Source: Nanobdellota archaeon (GTDB taxonomy: Archaea; Nanobdellota; Nanobdellia; Woesearchaeales; JAHJBD01). From it: 5,602 nt of DNA. The first letter of the stretch is position 1. Every line of letters begins with the position of its first letter. The translations under genes and the position numbers were made by a program. Positions 5,195 to 5,602 of the stretch are shown one piece after another. The notes below the pieces were generated by a model. The model was given only the letters and a program-made list of their open reading frames with translations, had not been told where the DNA came from and did no database searches. The stretch is taken from positions 1 to 5,602 of the forward strand of contig JAHJBD010000194.1 of assembly GCA_018813725.1 (NCBI GenBank), written 5' to 3'.

Positions 5195-5285
5195 TGGGCC
5201 CAGCGAGATTCGAACTCGCGGCCTATCGCTCACTCTTTTTAAGAATTAAGAGGCGATCGCTCTAACCAGGCTGAGCTATGGGCCC
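5195..5285 (-). tRNA. tRNA-Lys(CTT), intron-containing
   Basis: Read on the minus strand, the gene folds into a full cloverleaf. The acceptor stem GGGCCCA (5285-5279) pairs with TGGGCCC (5202-5196) and the discriminator is A5195. The D-arm is GCTC/GAGC with loop AGCCTGGTTA. The anticodon stem ATCGC (5257-5253) pairs with GCGAT (5229-5225), the variable loop is AGGCC, and the T-arm is GCGAG-TTCGAAT-CTCGC. The anticodon loop is interrupted. Removing the 16-base intron gives CT-CTT-AA, a CUU anticodon reading AAG lysine codons, and a 75-base mature tRNA. The CTCTTAA loop and GGGCCC acceptor agree with archaeal lysine tRNAs as I know them. CCA is not encoded. A TTTTTAAAA element (minus strand, about 5311-5318) centred some 29 bases upstream may be its TATA box. 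Confidence 0.92.
5231..5246 (-). other. tRNA-Lys intron, 16 bases, bulge-helix-bulge
   Basis: The intron ATTCTTAAAAAGAGTG (minus strand) lies between tRNA positions 37 and 38, the standard archaeal site. CTCT (5252-5249), in the exon loop, pairs with AGAG (5236-5233) in the intron as the four-base central helix. It is flanked by three-base bulges TAA (5248-5246) and TGA (5232-5230). Cutting each after its second base gives exactly the 37/38 junction. The intron's own end helix is only about two A-T pairs. The tRNA splicing endonuclease is expected to remove it. Confidence 0.85.
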
Positions 5286-5310
5286 ATTGGAAATCTAGAA
5301 ATCTGGCTGT

Positions 5311-5318
5311 TTTAAAAA
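5311..5318 (-). promoter_or_regulatory. Candidate TATA box for tRNA-Lys
   Basis: On the minus strand GTTTTTAAAACAG offers a TTTTTAAAA-like element about 29 bases before the mature tRNA 5' end. It is the only good candidate in the 105-bp gap between the tRNA and the divergent PurD-like gene, but the match is weaker than at 5181-5190. Confidence 0.35.
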
Positions 5319-5358
5319 CTTTATTGTTTTCAATATACTGACACTAAAATACAAAAGA

Positions 5359-5366
5359 ATATATAG
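5359..5366 (+). promoter_or_regulatory. TATA box of the PurD-like gene
   Basis: AATATATA is preceded by purine-rich ACAAAAG as a possible BRE and is centred about 28 bases before ATG 5391. The start of transcription would fall at or a few bases before the start codon. No Shine-Dalgarno sequence is present in the T-rich stretch between them, so a leaderless or nearly leaderless message is predicted. Confidence 0.55.
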
Positions 5367-5390
5367 GAGTTATATTGCATTTTTTATTAT

Positions 5391-5602
5391 ATGGAAGCTA
5401 AGAATTTCCTATTTGTTTCTATCGAAGGCCTTATAGGCGATATTGCGTGGCAGGTCTCTAAAGAAGGCCATAATGTAAAATATTATATCGAAGATTCAAT
5501 GGAAAAAGAAGTCGGCGATGGTTTTGCAACAAAGATAGATGACTGGGAAAAAGAGATTGACTGGGCTGATGTGATCATATTTGATGATGTGCTTGGCCAT
5601 GG
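5391..5602 (+). CDS. PurD-like (phosphoribosylamine-glycine ligase-like) protein, N-terminal part, 3' end outside window
   Basis: Translation from ATG 5391 stays open for 70 codons to the right edge. It begins M-E-A-K-N-F-L-F-V-S-I-E-G-L-I-G-D and continues through I-A-W-Q-V-S-K-E-G-H, V-K-Y-Y-I-E-D, V-G-D-G-F, a W-E-K-E-I-D-W-A-D-V-I-I-F-D-D-V stretch and L-G-H-G. This alternating strand and helix pattern is the N-terminal preATP-grasp fold, and it resembles the N-terminus of archaeal proteins annotated as PurD-like ATP-grasp ligases. True PurD joins glycine to phosphoribosylamine in purine synthesis, but the ATP-grasp domain that would confirm this lies outside the window, and many archaeal PurD-like proteins have unproven substrates. 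The start is supported by the TATA box at 5359-5366 and by the absence of an upstream in-frame alternative with a ribosome site. It diverges from tRNA-Lys. Confidence 0.68.
   Translation, partial: MEAKNFLFVSIEGLIGDIAWQVSKEGHNVKYYIEDSMEKEVGDGFATKIDDWEKEIDWADVIIFDDVLGH

Noticed and set aside
5196..5202. GGGCCC repeats at 5196-5201 and 5280-5285 as an inverted repeat of a mobile element.
   Set aside because: They are the two strands of the tRNA acceptor stem. No integrase or attachment-site duplication is present.

Overview
The window looks archaeal, most likely from an AT-rich, compact genome of the DPANN or a related lineage; I cannot fix the phylum. The evidence is a tRNA-Lys(CUU) with a 16-nt intron in a bulge-helix-bulge fold at position 37/38, TTTAAATA-type TATA boxes about 26-29 bases before start codons (two genes look leaderless), GGTGA/GGAGG ribosome sites inside operons, an Lrp/AsnC-type regulator, and very tight packing with overlapping stop and start codons.

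Layout. Positions 3-1569 (+) are the end of an operon that enters from the left: a histidine-phosphatase family protein (N-terminus outside the window), an Lrp/AsnC-type regulator starting in an ATGA overlap, and an unrecognised protein with a C-terminal membrane segment. It converges on a dapB-dapA pair (1566-3202, -) for the second and first steps of the diaminopimelate branch of lysine synthesis; the operons share a TTAA in which both stop codons lie. A 114-bp divergent promoter region (3203-3316) separates dapBA from a + strand gene (3317-3982) for a protein with a C-terminal aspartokinase-like ACT domain. That gene overlaps by 23 bp the end of a minus-strand gene (3960-5159) for a putative secreted lipoprotein joining a DUF192 domain to a GH114 (endo-alpha-1,4-polygalactosaminidase-like) domain. 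Next come the intron-containing tRNA-Lys (5195-5285, -) and, divergent from it, the first 70 codons of a PurD-like gene (5391 to the right edge, +).

How the genes fit together. The centre has a lysine theme: dapA and dapB, a divergent ACT-domain protein that could sense an amino acid (lysine is the obvious candidate), and a lysine tRNA nearby. A model worth testing is that the ACT protein controls dapBA through the shared promoter region, where a TGTTA-N6-TAACA dyad lies near its own predicted transcription start. The DUF192-GH114 lipoprotein is a separate cell-surface function, perhaps directed at galactosamine-containing polysaccharide. No CRISPR array, insertion sequence or phage gene is seen, and no gap between genes exceeds about 115 bases.
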